NCBI GenBank assembly: GCA_023663615.1 | Contig: JAMPHA010000010.1 | Span: 1 to 63,553 of the forward strand | DNA: 63,553 nucleotides | DNA from: DLAJ01 sp023663615 | Lineage (GTDB): Bacteria > Bacillota > Clostridia > Lachnospirales > Lachnospiraceae | Direction: 5' to 3' | Part shown: positions 24,054 to 31,151 of the stretch, piece by piece | Position numbering within the stretch: the stretch's first letter is position 1 | Layout of the letters: each line of letters opens with the position of its first letter | Translations under genes and position numbers: made by a program | Notes under the pieces: generated by a model | Databases searched by the model: none | What the model was told of the DNA's origin: nothing | Seen by the model: only the letters and a program-made list of their open reading frames with translations

Positions 24054-25832
24054 ATGAAATACAAAAATCCCGTCATATCCGGTTTTTATCCGGATCCGAG
24101 TGTGTGCGCGGCAAACGGTAAATACTATATGGTGTGCAGTTCGTTTCAATATTTTCCGGGAGTGCCGCTGTTTGAAAGCGGGGATCTTGTCAATTGGAAA
24201 CAGCTTGGATATGTGCTGACGCGCAAAAGTCAGGTGATGCTGGAGAAGATCGGCAGTTCCGGCGGCGTGTTTGCGCCGACGATCCGTTATCATGAGGGAC
24301 GTTTTTATATGGTGACGACGAACGACAGCACACATCAGAATTTTTATGTTTATACGGACGATATTTACAGCGAGTGGTCCGATCCGGTTTATGTCGCGCA
24401 GGGCGGCATTGATCCGTCGCTTTATTTTGAGGACGGGCGTGTTTATTTCATGAGCAACGGCTGTGACGACGCGGGCGTGGAGGGTGTGACGCAGTGTGAG
24501 ATTGACATTGCGACAGGCAAAAAGCTGTCGGAAAGCAAATGTGTCTGGCACGGTACGGGCGGGCGCTTTCTGGAAAGTCCGCACCTGTATCGGATCGGAA
24601 ACGATTACTATCTGATGGCGGCGGAGGGCGGCACGGAGTACGGACATATGATCACCTATGCCCGCGGGACATCCGTGTGGGGACCGTTTGAGAATTATAT
24701 TTACAATCCGGTGCTGACAAACCGCAACAAAGCGCCGTTCCTCATTCAGGGCATCGGTCATGGGGATCTGATTCAGGATTACAACGGCGAGTGGCATATT
24801 TTTTGTCTGGGATTTAGGCAGATGCATCTCTGGCGGCCGTATCATACGCTGGGGCGCGAGGTGTTTTTGGTTCCGGTGCGGTTTGATGAGAACGGCTGGT
24901 TCCGGGCGGGAACGGACGGGACAGCCGACTTTGCGTATGAGTTGAAGGGAACGTTCTCCCAGAAAGTGAAAAAAGAATATACGTTTGAAAATACGGATTT
25001 CGGCGTTGACTGGTGTTATCTGCGTCATCCCGACGCAAGCCGTTATGAGCTTTTTGCGGACCGCGCGGTATTATACGGCGGAAGGGAGACGCTGGACGAT
25101 GTGGCGTCGCCGACTTTTATTGCCATGCGGCAGAAAGAATTTGCGTTTCAATTATCTGTAGAGCTGGGAGTTCAAGACCTGCCTGTGGCGGAAACGGACG
25201 GACAGGAAACAGGTGCAATGACCGGGACGGCAGGAGAGGCGGAAGTGCTGCGGGCATCGGACGACGTGCGGGACGGCGAAGTGCTGCGGGCGTCGGACGA
25301 CGTTAGGGACAGCAAAGCGCTGCGCGTGCTGGATGACCGTCAGCGCGCTTCTGTGCCGGAAGCAGGGATCACATTGTATTCCTGCGAAAATGAGCATTAT
25401 GAGGCGGCGCTGATCCGTCGGCAGGGAAGAGGTGCAGCCGCTGCGGGCATATCCGGTGCACGGAATGGCGCATACGGAGAGAGCAGCGGAGCTGTACAGA
25501 ACGTCCCATGCGGAGAGTGCAATGCGTGTGCACAGAACGGCTGGGAAGTGATTCTTCGTCTCAATATCGGCGGCATCAAACATATTCGGGCGGCGCTTCC
25601 AATCCCGACAGACAGCGCGAAGCTGATCGTAAGAGGCGAAAATACCGCGTATCATTTTTTCGTTGCGACGGGAGAAAAGGAACTGTATCTGGGGACCGGC
25701 GAGGCAAAATACTTATCGAGCGAGGTCGTGGAAGGATTTACGGGCGTCATGATCGGCTGTTATGCCGTAGGGGACTGCCGCGCCGAATTTTCCAAGCTGC
25801 ATCTGGTCTACGAGACGGGCGCAGGCATTTAG
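24054..25832 (+). CDS. GH43 glycosidase (beta-xylosidase/arabinofuranosidase type)
   Basis: A cytoplasmic five-bladed propeller enzyme acting on beta-xylosides or alpha-L-arabinosides. The base is D14 in GFYPDPS. The pKa-modulating Asp lies in GGIDPSLYFEDG and the acid Glu in RFLESPHLYR. The C-terminal region from about residue 305 is a beta-sandwich (GH43 C2 type). That sandwich is interrupted by two repeat-bearing insertions, at about residues 385-435 and 455-500, which make the protein 592 residues rather than about 540. ATG 24054 is chosen because the family start KNPVISGFYPDPS follows at once; the ribosome site (AAGG) is weak. The 16-bp gap to the next gene suggests an operon. Confidence 0.9.
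   Translation: MKYKNPVISGFYPDPSVCAANGKYYMVCSSFQYFPGVPLFESGDLVNWKQLGYVLTRKSQVMLEKIGSSGGVFAPTIRYHEGRFYMVTTNDSTHQNFYVYTDDIYSEWSDPVYVAQGGIDPSLYFEDGRVYFMSNGCDDAGVEGVTQCEIDIATGKKLSESKCVWHGTGGRFLESPHLYRIGNDYYLMAAEGGTEYGHMITYARGTSVWGPFENYIYNPVLTNRNKAPFLIQGIGHGDLIQDYNGEWHIFCLGFRQMHLWRPYHTLGREVFLVPVRFDENGWFRAGTDGTADFAYELKGTFSQKVKKEYTFENTDFGVDWCYLRHPDASRYELFADRAVLYGGRETLDDVASPTFIAMRQKEFAFQLSVELGVQDLPVAETDGQETGAMTGTAGEAEVLRASDDVRDGEVLRASDDVRDSKALRVLDDRQRASVPEAGITLYSCENEHYEAALIRRQGRGAAAAGISGARNGAYGESSGAVQNVPCGECNACAQNGWEVILRLNIGGIKHIRAALPIPTDSAKLIVRGENTAYHFFVATGEKELYLGTGEAKYLSSEVVEGFTGVMIGCYAVGDCRAEFSKLHLVYETGAGI
25242..25349 (+). repeat. In-frame 36-bp tandem repeat (first array in GH43)
   Basis: Copies start at 25242, 25278 and 25314. 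They encode EVLRASDDVRDG, EVLRASDDVRDS and a diverged KALRVLDDRQRA. The first two copies differ at only a few bases. Confidence 0.9.
25434..25541 (+). repeat. Degenerate 36-bp repeat (second array in GH43)
   Basis: Units start near 25434, 25470 and 25506. The last two share CGGAGAG and CACAGAACG-like blocks and encode AYGESSGAVQNV and PCGECNACAQNG. The first unit is more diverged. Confidence 0.6.
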
Positions 25833-25847
25833 TATATGAGGTAGAGC

Positions 25848-27545
25848 ATGAAAACATCAAGTGAATTGCAGGCGAAATTGCGCAGTATCGACCATCGGGG
25901 GTATCCCGCGTACAAGGAACTGCGCGGGGAATATGAATTCGGGGGCTATGTCCTTTCCATCGACCATGTGCAGGGCGATCCGTTTGCGGCGCCGTCGCGC
26001 GTTTCGGTGCATGTGCCGATGACGAAAGCGGGCTTTCCCAAAGAATATATTGAAGAAAAAGAAAAACGGATCACGTTTCAGGATCATCTGACAAGGCTGT
26101 TTGCGGAGCAGATCAAAGGCGGCAGTTTTGTGGCGAAGGGTTCCGGAAAAAGCGGACTGCTCGCCGTGTCGCGCTGCGGGCAGGAAGTCTTAGAGCGCAC
26201 GGCGTGCCGCGCGGACGCGCGAAAGATCATCGTGCGTTTTGAAGTCGGATTCCCCGCAAACGGGCGCAGTGTCAACGCGGGAGAACTGGAAAAAATATTA
26301 TTCCGCATTTTGCCGGACTGCGTGCGGAAAAGTCTTTATTTTGCCAATATCGATCAGAAAGCGCTTGCGGCGGCGGTCGCGCTCTGCGAGGATCAGCAGT
26401 ATATCCGCGGCGAGCTGTCCAAAATGGGGCTGTGTGCATTCATTGCGGACGGCGCGGTGCTGCCGAGACAGAGCGGCGTATCGGATCAGCCGATGCAGGG
26501 GGCGGTGCCTTTCCGTTCGCCCGAATCGCTGCGCGTGGAGCTTGTGCTGCCGAACCGGGGACGGGTGAGCGGCATGGGCATCCGGAAGGGCATCACGCTG
26601 TTTGTGGGCGGCGGCTATCACGGGAAATCGACGGTGCTGCAGGCGATTCAGGACGGTGTTTACAATCATATCGGCGGGGACGGCAGAGAGTTTGTCATCA
26701 CGGATGAGAGCGCGGTGAAGCTGCGCGCCGAGGATGGCAGGAGCATTGTCAATGTCGATATTACGCCGTTCATCAGCCATTTGCCGAACAAAAAGGACAC
26801 GGCGCATTTTACGACGCAGGACGCGAGCGGAAGTACCTCGCAGGCAGCGGGGCTGATGGAAGCGGTTGAGAGCGGGTGCCGGCTGCTGCTCATGGATGAA
26901 GATACGTCGGCGACCAATTTTATGATTCGTGACCGTCTGATGCAGGAAGTCGTGAAGAGCGAGGAGGAACCGATCACGCCGTTTATCGAGCGTGTGAACA
27001 GCCTGTATGAAAGCAAGGGAATTTCGACGATCCTTGTGGCGGGCAGCAGCGGTTCTTATTTTCATGTGGCGGATACCATCGTTCAGATGAAAGAATATGT
27101 GCCTTTTGATATTACGGAGCAGACGAAAGCAAAAGCGGAGCAGTTCGCCGTATTCCGCACGGAACAGGCGGAATTTCCTGCGTACAACGGGAAGCGCTGT
27201 CCGAAACCGGACAGGCGGCTGCTTTCGGAGGAACGCTTAAAAATCAAGACGTTCGGAAAGGACGAGGTAGCGCTTGCGAAAAACACCGTGATCCTGCGGG
27301 GAATAGAACAGCTAAAAGATGAAGAACAGACGCGCGCCCTCGGTTATGCGTTAAAAATACTGGAAGAAAAGCAGTTTAACGGCGCAAGAACGCTTGCACA
27401 GGCGGTCGATGCGCTGGAGGCGGAGCTGGATCAGGACGGACCGGAAGCGCTTACCGGACGCGGAGAAGCGGCGGCGTCGCTGGCAAGACCGCGCAGGCAG
27501 GAAATCTTTGCCTGTGTGAACCGTTACCGGGGGCTGGTTTTTTAG
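25848..27545 (+). CDS. Predicted ABC-class ATPase, PF09818 family
   Basis: A 565-residue soluble P-loop protein of the uncharacterised family annotated as predicted ATPase of the ABC class. It starts with a family-specific N-terminal domain (RGYPAYKELRGEYEFGGYVL). Walker A is GGGYHGKST (254-262), followed by the diagnostic QDASGSTSQAAGL and Walker B LLLMDED (346-352 region). A C-terminal helical part contains RPRRQEIFACVNRYR. No membrane segment or partner permease is present, so transport is unlikely. The function is not established. It starts 15 bp after the GH43 stop with a weak ribosome site. Confidence 0.85.
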   Translation: MKTSSELQAKLRSIDHRGYPAYKELRGEYEFGGYVLSIDHVQGDPFAAPSRVSVHVPMTKAGFPKEYIEEKEKRITFQDHLTRLFAEQIKGGSFVAKGSGKSGLLAVSRCGQEVLERTACRADARKIIVRFEVGFPANGRSVNAGELEKILFRILPDCVRKSLYFANIDQKALAAAVALCEDQQYIRGELSKMGLCAFIADGAVLPRQSGVSDQPMQGAVPFRSPESLRVELVLPNRGRVSGMGIRKGITLFVGGGYHGKSTVLQAIQDGVYNHIGGDGREFVITDESAVKLRAEDGRSIVNVDITPFISHLPNKKDTAHFTTQDASGSTSQAAGLMEAVESGCRLLLMDEDTSATNFMIRDRLMQEVVKSEEEPITPFIERVNSLYESKGISTILVAGSSGSYFHVADTIVQMKEYVPFDITEQTKAKAEQFAVFRTEQAEFPAYNGKRCPKPDRRLLSEERLKIKTFGKDEVALAKNTVILRGIEQLKDEEQTRALGYALKILEEKQFNGARTLAQAVDALEAELDQDGPEALTGRGEAAASLARPRRQEIFACVNRYRGLVF

Positions 27546-27577
27546 AAAAATTGCTGTGGAATATGTTGCAGTGCGTG

Positions 27578-27586
27578 TGGTACAAT
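27578..27586 (+). promoter_or_regulatory. Extended -10 promoter of the GNAT-like gene
   Basis: TGGTACAAT: an extended -10 (TGN) with TACAAT at 27581-27586, 24 bp before the ATG at 27610. No good -35 is visible. Confidence 0.5.
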
Positions 27587-27609
27587 TTAATAAAAAACAG
27601 GGATAGCTT

Positions 27610-28134
27610 ATGGAAATTGATATTATAATTGATACACTGACGGATTGTTTAGTATGTGCTGAAACGGGAGAAGAATGCGATACAGAATATCAGTTGGTAT
27701 CCAGAACGATTACGAAGCATGACGCAAATGAATTAAAAGCGCAGGGCTGGAAGTTTGACTGGAGCGTTCCACATAAGAACGGGTATGAGGTATATGAATT
27801 ACTGCTGGAAAATGATGATGAAGTTCAGGGCATGATCGCATTGAAACATATCAGGGAACAATATTATACACATATAGATATTGTAGAGGCAGCACCAAAT
27901 AATGTTGGGAGAAACGGAAAATATAAGGGAGTAGGCGCGCATTTATTTGCAATAGCCTGTAAGCTCAGCTGGGATGCAGGAAACGAAGGGTATGTGCAGT
28001 TTACCGCGAAGACCGATTTAGTGGAGCATTACATGAAAGAGCTAGGAGCAAAAATGATAGATTGGCATACGTTATATATTGACTCATATGGCGCTATTGC
28101 ATTGATCAGTAAATATTTTAAGTTGGGTGAATGA
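27610..28134 (+). CDS. GNAT-like acetyltransferase-fold protein
   Basis: A 174-residue soluble protein with the general strand order of GNAT proteins: the strand EVQGMIALKHI, then HIDIVEAAPNN, a possible acyl-CoA loop GKYKGVGAHLFAIACKLSW, and a C-terminal strand pair around DWHTLYIDSYGA. Similarity is by pattern, and the substrate is unknown. The base composition is clearly AT-richer than the flanking genes. A small gene starts at its stop codon. Confidence 0.65.
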   Translation: MEIDIIIDTLTDCLVCAETGEECDTEYQLVSRTITKHDANELKAQGWKFDWSVPHKNGYEVYELLLENDDEVQGMIALKHIREQYYTHIDIVEAAPNNVGRNGKYKGVGAHLFAIACKLSWDAGNEGYVQFTAKTDLVEHYMKELGAKMIDWHTLYIDSYGAIALISKYFKLGE

Positions 28135-28135
28135 T

Positions 28136-28324
28136 ATGATCGTAGCAGAGAGAAAGCAGAAGAAGATGATGGATAAGTTTGACAAATTTGGCGAAGAAAT
28201 GCCGGATGGAAGATTAACAGCGCCTTCTGATGGTAAAATATATCGTCTGAGAGAGGCAATATTGTTATCAAAGCAGCTTGGAAGACCGTTGACGCAGGAA
28301 GAAATAAGGCAGTTTGAAGTGTAA
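28136..28324 (+). CDS. Small charged protein, partner of the GNAT-like gene
   Basis: A 62-residue protein of unknown function. A basic N-terminal helix (ERKQKKMMDKFDKFGEE) is followed by PDGRLTAPSDGKIYRLREA and an acidic end. ATG 28136 starts 1 bp after the stop of the preceding gene, so the two are coupled. Together they form a two-gene AT-richer unit between unrelated operons; a toxin-antitoxin arrangement is possible but not shown. Confidence 0.6.
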   Translation: MIVAERKQKKMMDKFDKFGEEMPDGRLTAPSDGKIYRLREAILLSKQLGRPLTQEEIRQFEV

Positions 28325-28357
28325 AAAATCATTAGAATGGAATCTATGAATTGGAGA

Positions 28358-28386
28358 TTGCTTTTTTCACAGGCAGATAGTAGAAT
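28358..28386 (+). promoter_or_regulatory. Promoter of the murT-gatD operon
   Basis: TTGCTT (28358-28363), 17-bp spacer, TAGAAT (28381-28386), about 55 bp before the murT ATG at 28440. Confidence 0.65.
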
Positions 28387-28439
28387 AAGGAATGAAATCA
28401 ATGAAAAAAGAGCAGTCTATGTTGCAGGGAGGAGACGCA

Positions 28440-29816
28440 ATGGCAAAGAGAACAGTCAGATTTTATGCTGCCATGCTTGTCGGAAAGCTCGCCTATGCGA
28501 CACAGAGACTGCTTGGCATGAACGCCTCGTTTTTTCCGGGGAAGCTGGCATTGCAGATCTGCCCTGATTTTTTGGGACAGGTCGGGCGGCCGAAGCGCCT
28601 GATCGGCGTGACGGGCACGAACGGAAAGACGACCGTGTCCAATCTGCTTGTCGATCTGCTTGCGGCGGAAGGCATTCCGGCGATGAATAACCGCAAAGGC
28701 TCCAATACCAAGGCGGGTGTGGCGTGCGCGTTTGTAGTCAATGCCACGCTCGGCGGAAAGTCCAAGAACGAGTGGGGTGTGATCGAGGTCGATGAGCGCA
28801 GTTCCATGCATATTTATCCGTTCATCAAACCGGATTATGTGGTGTGTACGAATCTGTTCCGCGACTCCATCCTGCGCAACGCGCATGCGGAATATATTGC
28901 CGGGATCATATCGGCGTACATGCAGCCGGATACGAAGCTGATCTTAAATGCGGACGACTTAATCAGCAGCGGCGTTGCACCGGACAACCCTCGTGTGTAT
29001 TACAGCATCAGACGGCTTCCGACGGACACGGAAACCTGCCATAATATCATCAACGATTGTCAGATCTGTCCGAAATGCGCGTCGAAGCTTGTTTATGAGT
29101 ATGTGCGCTACCACCAGATCGGGAAGGCGCATTGTGTAAATTGCGGGTTCGCGTCGCCGGTGCCGGACTATGAAGCGGAAGTATGTTTTGAACGGCAGGA
29201 AATGGTATTGCAGGAACGCGGCGTGCCGCAGACCTACCGGCTGATCAGCGACAGTATTTTTAACGTCTATAATCAGGTGGCGGTAACGACGCTGCTTCGG
29301 GAAATGGGCATGAGCCCCGATGAACTCCGGGACGGTTTTTCCAAACTCCATATTGTGGACACGCGTTACAATAAGACGACGGTCAACGGGATTCATGTCA
29401 TTGATCATATGGCAAAAGAGCATAATCCTGTGGCATGTTCCGTGGTGTTTGATTATTTATCGAAGGAACCGGGGACAAAAGAGCTCCTGTTTTTGCTTGA
29501 CGATGAGAAACTGCTGGAAAATATGACATGGATGTATGACTGCGATTATGAGAAGCTGAATTCGCCGCTTATCAAGCGGATCGTCATTCCGGGGAACCGC
29601 GCGAAGGACCAGAAACTCAGACTGATGATGGCGGGGATTCCGGAAGAGAAGATCGTGATCGGCATGACGGACGAGGAAGCGCCGGAGCACCTTTCTTTAG
29701 ACGGGACGGAGCAGGTATTTGTGCTGCACCAGTGCTATAAGCCGGATCTTTCCCATAAGCTGCATCAAAGAATCGAAGAACTGATCCGGAAGAGAGGAGC
29801 GTGCGCTGCACAATGA
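28440..29816 (+). CDS. murT: Lipid II isoglutaminyl synthase, MurT subunit
   Basis: MurT is the Mur-ligase-like subunit that activates the D-Glu of lipid II for amidation to D-isoglutamine. The P-loop GVTGTNGKTT is at residues 56-65, and the Mur core follows (VIEVDERS). A zinc-ribbon insert characteristic of MurT is visible: C210-x2-C213 and C232-x2-C235. The C-terminal domain is DUF1727-like. GGGAGGAG lies 8 nt before ATG 28440; in-frame ATGs further upstream lack a comparable site. The stop overlaps the start of the GatD-like gene (ATGA). Confidence 0.92.
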   Translation: MAKRTVRFYAAMLVGKLAYATQRLLGMNASFFPGKLALQICPDFLGQVGRPKRLIGVTGTNGKTTVSNLLVDLLAAEGIPAMNNRKGSNTKAGVACAFVVNATLGGKSKNEWGVIEVDERSSMHIYPFIKPDYVVCTNLFRDSILRNAHAEYIAGIISAYMQPDTKLILNADDLISSGVAPDNPRVYYSIRRLPTDTETCHNIINDCQICPKCASKLVYEYVRYHQIGKAHCVNCGFASPVPDYEAEVCFERQEMVLQERGVPQTYRLISDSIFNVYNQVAVTTLLREMGMSPDELRDGFSKLHIVDTRYNKTTVNGIHVIDHMAKEHNPVACSVVFDYLSKEPGTKELLFLLDDEKLLENMTWMYDCDYEKLNSPLIKRIVIPGNRAKDQKLRLMMAGIPEEKIVIGMTDEEAPEHLSLDGTEQVFVLHQCYKPDLSHKLHQRIEELIRKRGACAAQ

Positions 29817-30550
29817 TGGATGCGGAGGAACCAAAAGAAGTAGTCGTAGAAACCCTGTTTCCTGAGATCGCGAATCTGTACGGCGACCACGCGAATATCC
29901 GTTATCTGAAGCTCTGTATGCCCGAAGCGAGGTATGTGGAGGACGCGCTCAGCGGCGAGCCGTATTTTGCGTCGCATACGCCGGACATGATCTATATGGG
30001 ACCGATGACGGAGCGGCAGCAGGAACTTGTGATAGAGAAGCTGAAGCCTTATCGGGCGCGGATCGAAGAATTGATCGAAGCGGATGTTCTTTTTTTGATC
30101 ACGGGAAACGCGATGGAAGTTTTCTGGGATGCGATCGAAAATGAAGATAAAAGCCGTATTGAGGGGCTGGGTCTGTTCCCTTATATGGCAAAACGCGACA
30201 TGTTCCACCGCTATAACAGCGCGGTCATGGGAACGTTTGAGGGGATGACGCTCGTCGGTTTTAAGAGCCAGTTTTCGCAGACTTATGGCGACAACAGCGC
30301 AGAGTTTTTATATGAGGTGACGAAGGGAGACGGCATCAACCGGGAGAGTAAGTTAGAGGGCGTGCGGAGGAAACGGTTTATGGGGACATACACGATCGGT
30401 CCGCTGCTCATCTTAAATCCCGATTTCGCGCTGTATATTCAGAGGCAGTTGAAAGCCGCCGAGCCCCATTTGGTGTATGAGAGAGCGGTGCGGGATGCGT
30501 ATGAGGAGCGCGTGCGGCAGTATGAGTCCACGGAGTTTGTGCCGATGTAG
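29813..30550 (+). CDS. GatD-like glutamine amidotransferase homologue, catalytic residues lost
   Basis: Partner of MurT; in known systems GatD hydrolyses glutamine and passes ammonia to MurT. The class I amidotransferase fold is recognisable against GatD: LYGDHANIRYL, IYMGPMTERQQEL, EGLGLF, LVGFKSQFSQTYGDN and GTYTIGPLLILNP. The nucleophile elbow, normally with a Cys (ICGGYQ in S. aureus GatD), reads ITGNAM, putting Thr97 at the Cys position. The catalytic His (YLHGP) is Ile195 in YTIGP. Only Cys35 elsewhere could be a nucleophile, and it is not in the elbow. I therefore expect no glutaminase activity. Start ATG 29813 (or 29816) overlaps the murT stop; length 245 is typical. Confidence 0.85.
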   Translation: MMDAEEPKEVVVETLFPEIANLYGDHANIRYLKLCMPEARYVEDALSGEPYFASHTPDMIYMGPMTERQQELVIEKLKPYRARIEELIEADVLFLITGNAMEVFWDAIENEDKSRIEGLGLFPYMAKRDMFHRYNSAVMGTFEGMTLVGFKSQFSQTYGDNSAEFLYEVTKGDGINRESKLEGVRRKRFMGTYTIGPLLILNPDFALYIQRQLKAAEPHLVYERAVRDAYEERVRQYESTEFVPM

Positions 30551-30638
30551 CCCGCGGAGGAAAGTTGATCAATAGAGACGCGGATTCTCTATTATCATAA
30601 AAAAAACAGAAAATTGGGAAAAATCAAAAGCAGGACGG

Positions 30639-30667
30639 TTGTAATCGTATGATATATGTGGTATCAT
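30639..30667 (+). promoter_or_regulatory. Promoter of the BlaI/M56 operon
   Basis: TTGTAA (30639-30644), 17-bp spacer, TATCAT (30662-30667), about 100 bp before the BlaI-type ATG. Confidence 0.65.
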
Positions 30668-30675
30668 GTTCATAG

Positions 30676-30691
30676 ACATGACGCTGCATGT
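30676..30691. promoter_or_regulatory. Inverted repeat, possible operator of the BlaI-type repressor
   Basis: ACATG-6 nt-CATGT just downstream of the -10. BlaI/MecI repressors bind dyads that overlap or follow their own promoters, so self-repression is plausible. The assignment is from position and symmetry only. Confidence 0.4.
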
Positions 30692-30767
30692 AAAAGGTAT
30701 TTGCTTTATGTTTGTCAGACAGGATGCGTGTACGAAATTGTCCGGCTTTGAAAAAAGGAGAGAGAAG

Positions 30768-31151
30768 ATGAGCAAGGACAAGACAAATCTGACAGAATGT
30801 GAACAGTTGGTAATGAAGGTGATCTGGGAGTCTGATCAGGAACTGACACTGCCCGATATTGTGAAAGGGGTAAACGAGCGGTTCGGCAAATCTTGGAAAC
30901 CGCAGACGGTATCCACATTTCTGGCGAGACTGGTGAGAAAGAATTTCCTGACTTCCTATCGCAGCGGCAGGACGTTCTTCTATCAGCCGATCGTCAGCCA
31001 GAAAGACTACGGCGATAAGGTGATCAAGAGATGTGTGGAGTTTTGGGGAAATAACAACGCGGGCGATTTGTTGTGCGCGTTGAGCGGCAAAAGAGGACTG
31101 CGGGAAGACGAGATAGATAAGATTAAGGAGTTACTTAGTGGTATTGGGTGA
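30768..31151 (+). CDS. BlaI/MecI-family transcriptional repressor
   Basis: A 127-residue winged-helix repressor (LTECEQLVMKVIWESDQELT, then KPQTVSTFLARLVRKNFL as the recognition region) with a short C-terminal dimerisation helix. In the family, cleavage by a membrane M56 protease relieves repression. ATG 30768 is preceded by AAAGGAG. The gene overlaps the M56 protease gene by 14 bp, the usual order for BlaI-BlaR1-type pairs. No beta-lactamase or other obvious target is next to it. Confidence 0.9.
   Translation: MSKDKTNLTECEQLVMKVIWESDQELTLPDIVKGVNERFGKSWKPQTVSTFLARLVRKNFLTSYRSGRTFFYQPIVSQKDYGDKVIKRCVEFWGNNNAGDLLCALSGKRGLREDEIDKIKELLSGIG

Noticed and set aside
22395..25028. 877-codon open frame on the - strand
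   Set aside because: It lies wholly antisense to the clear GH13 and GH43 genes. The protein is rich in Arg, His and Ile as expected from reading biased codons backwards, and it has no domain or ribosome site.
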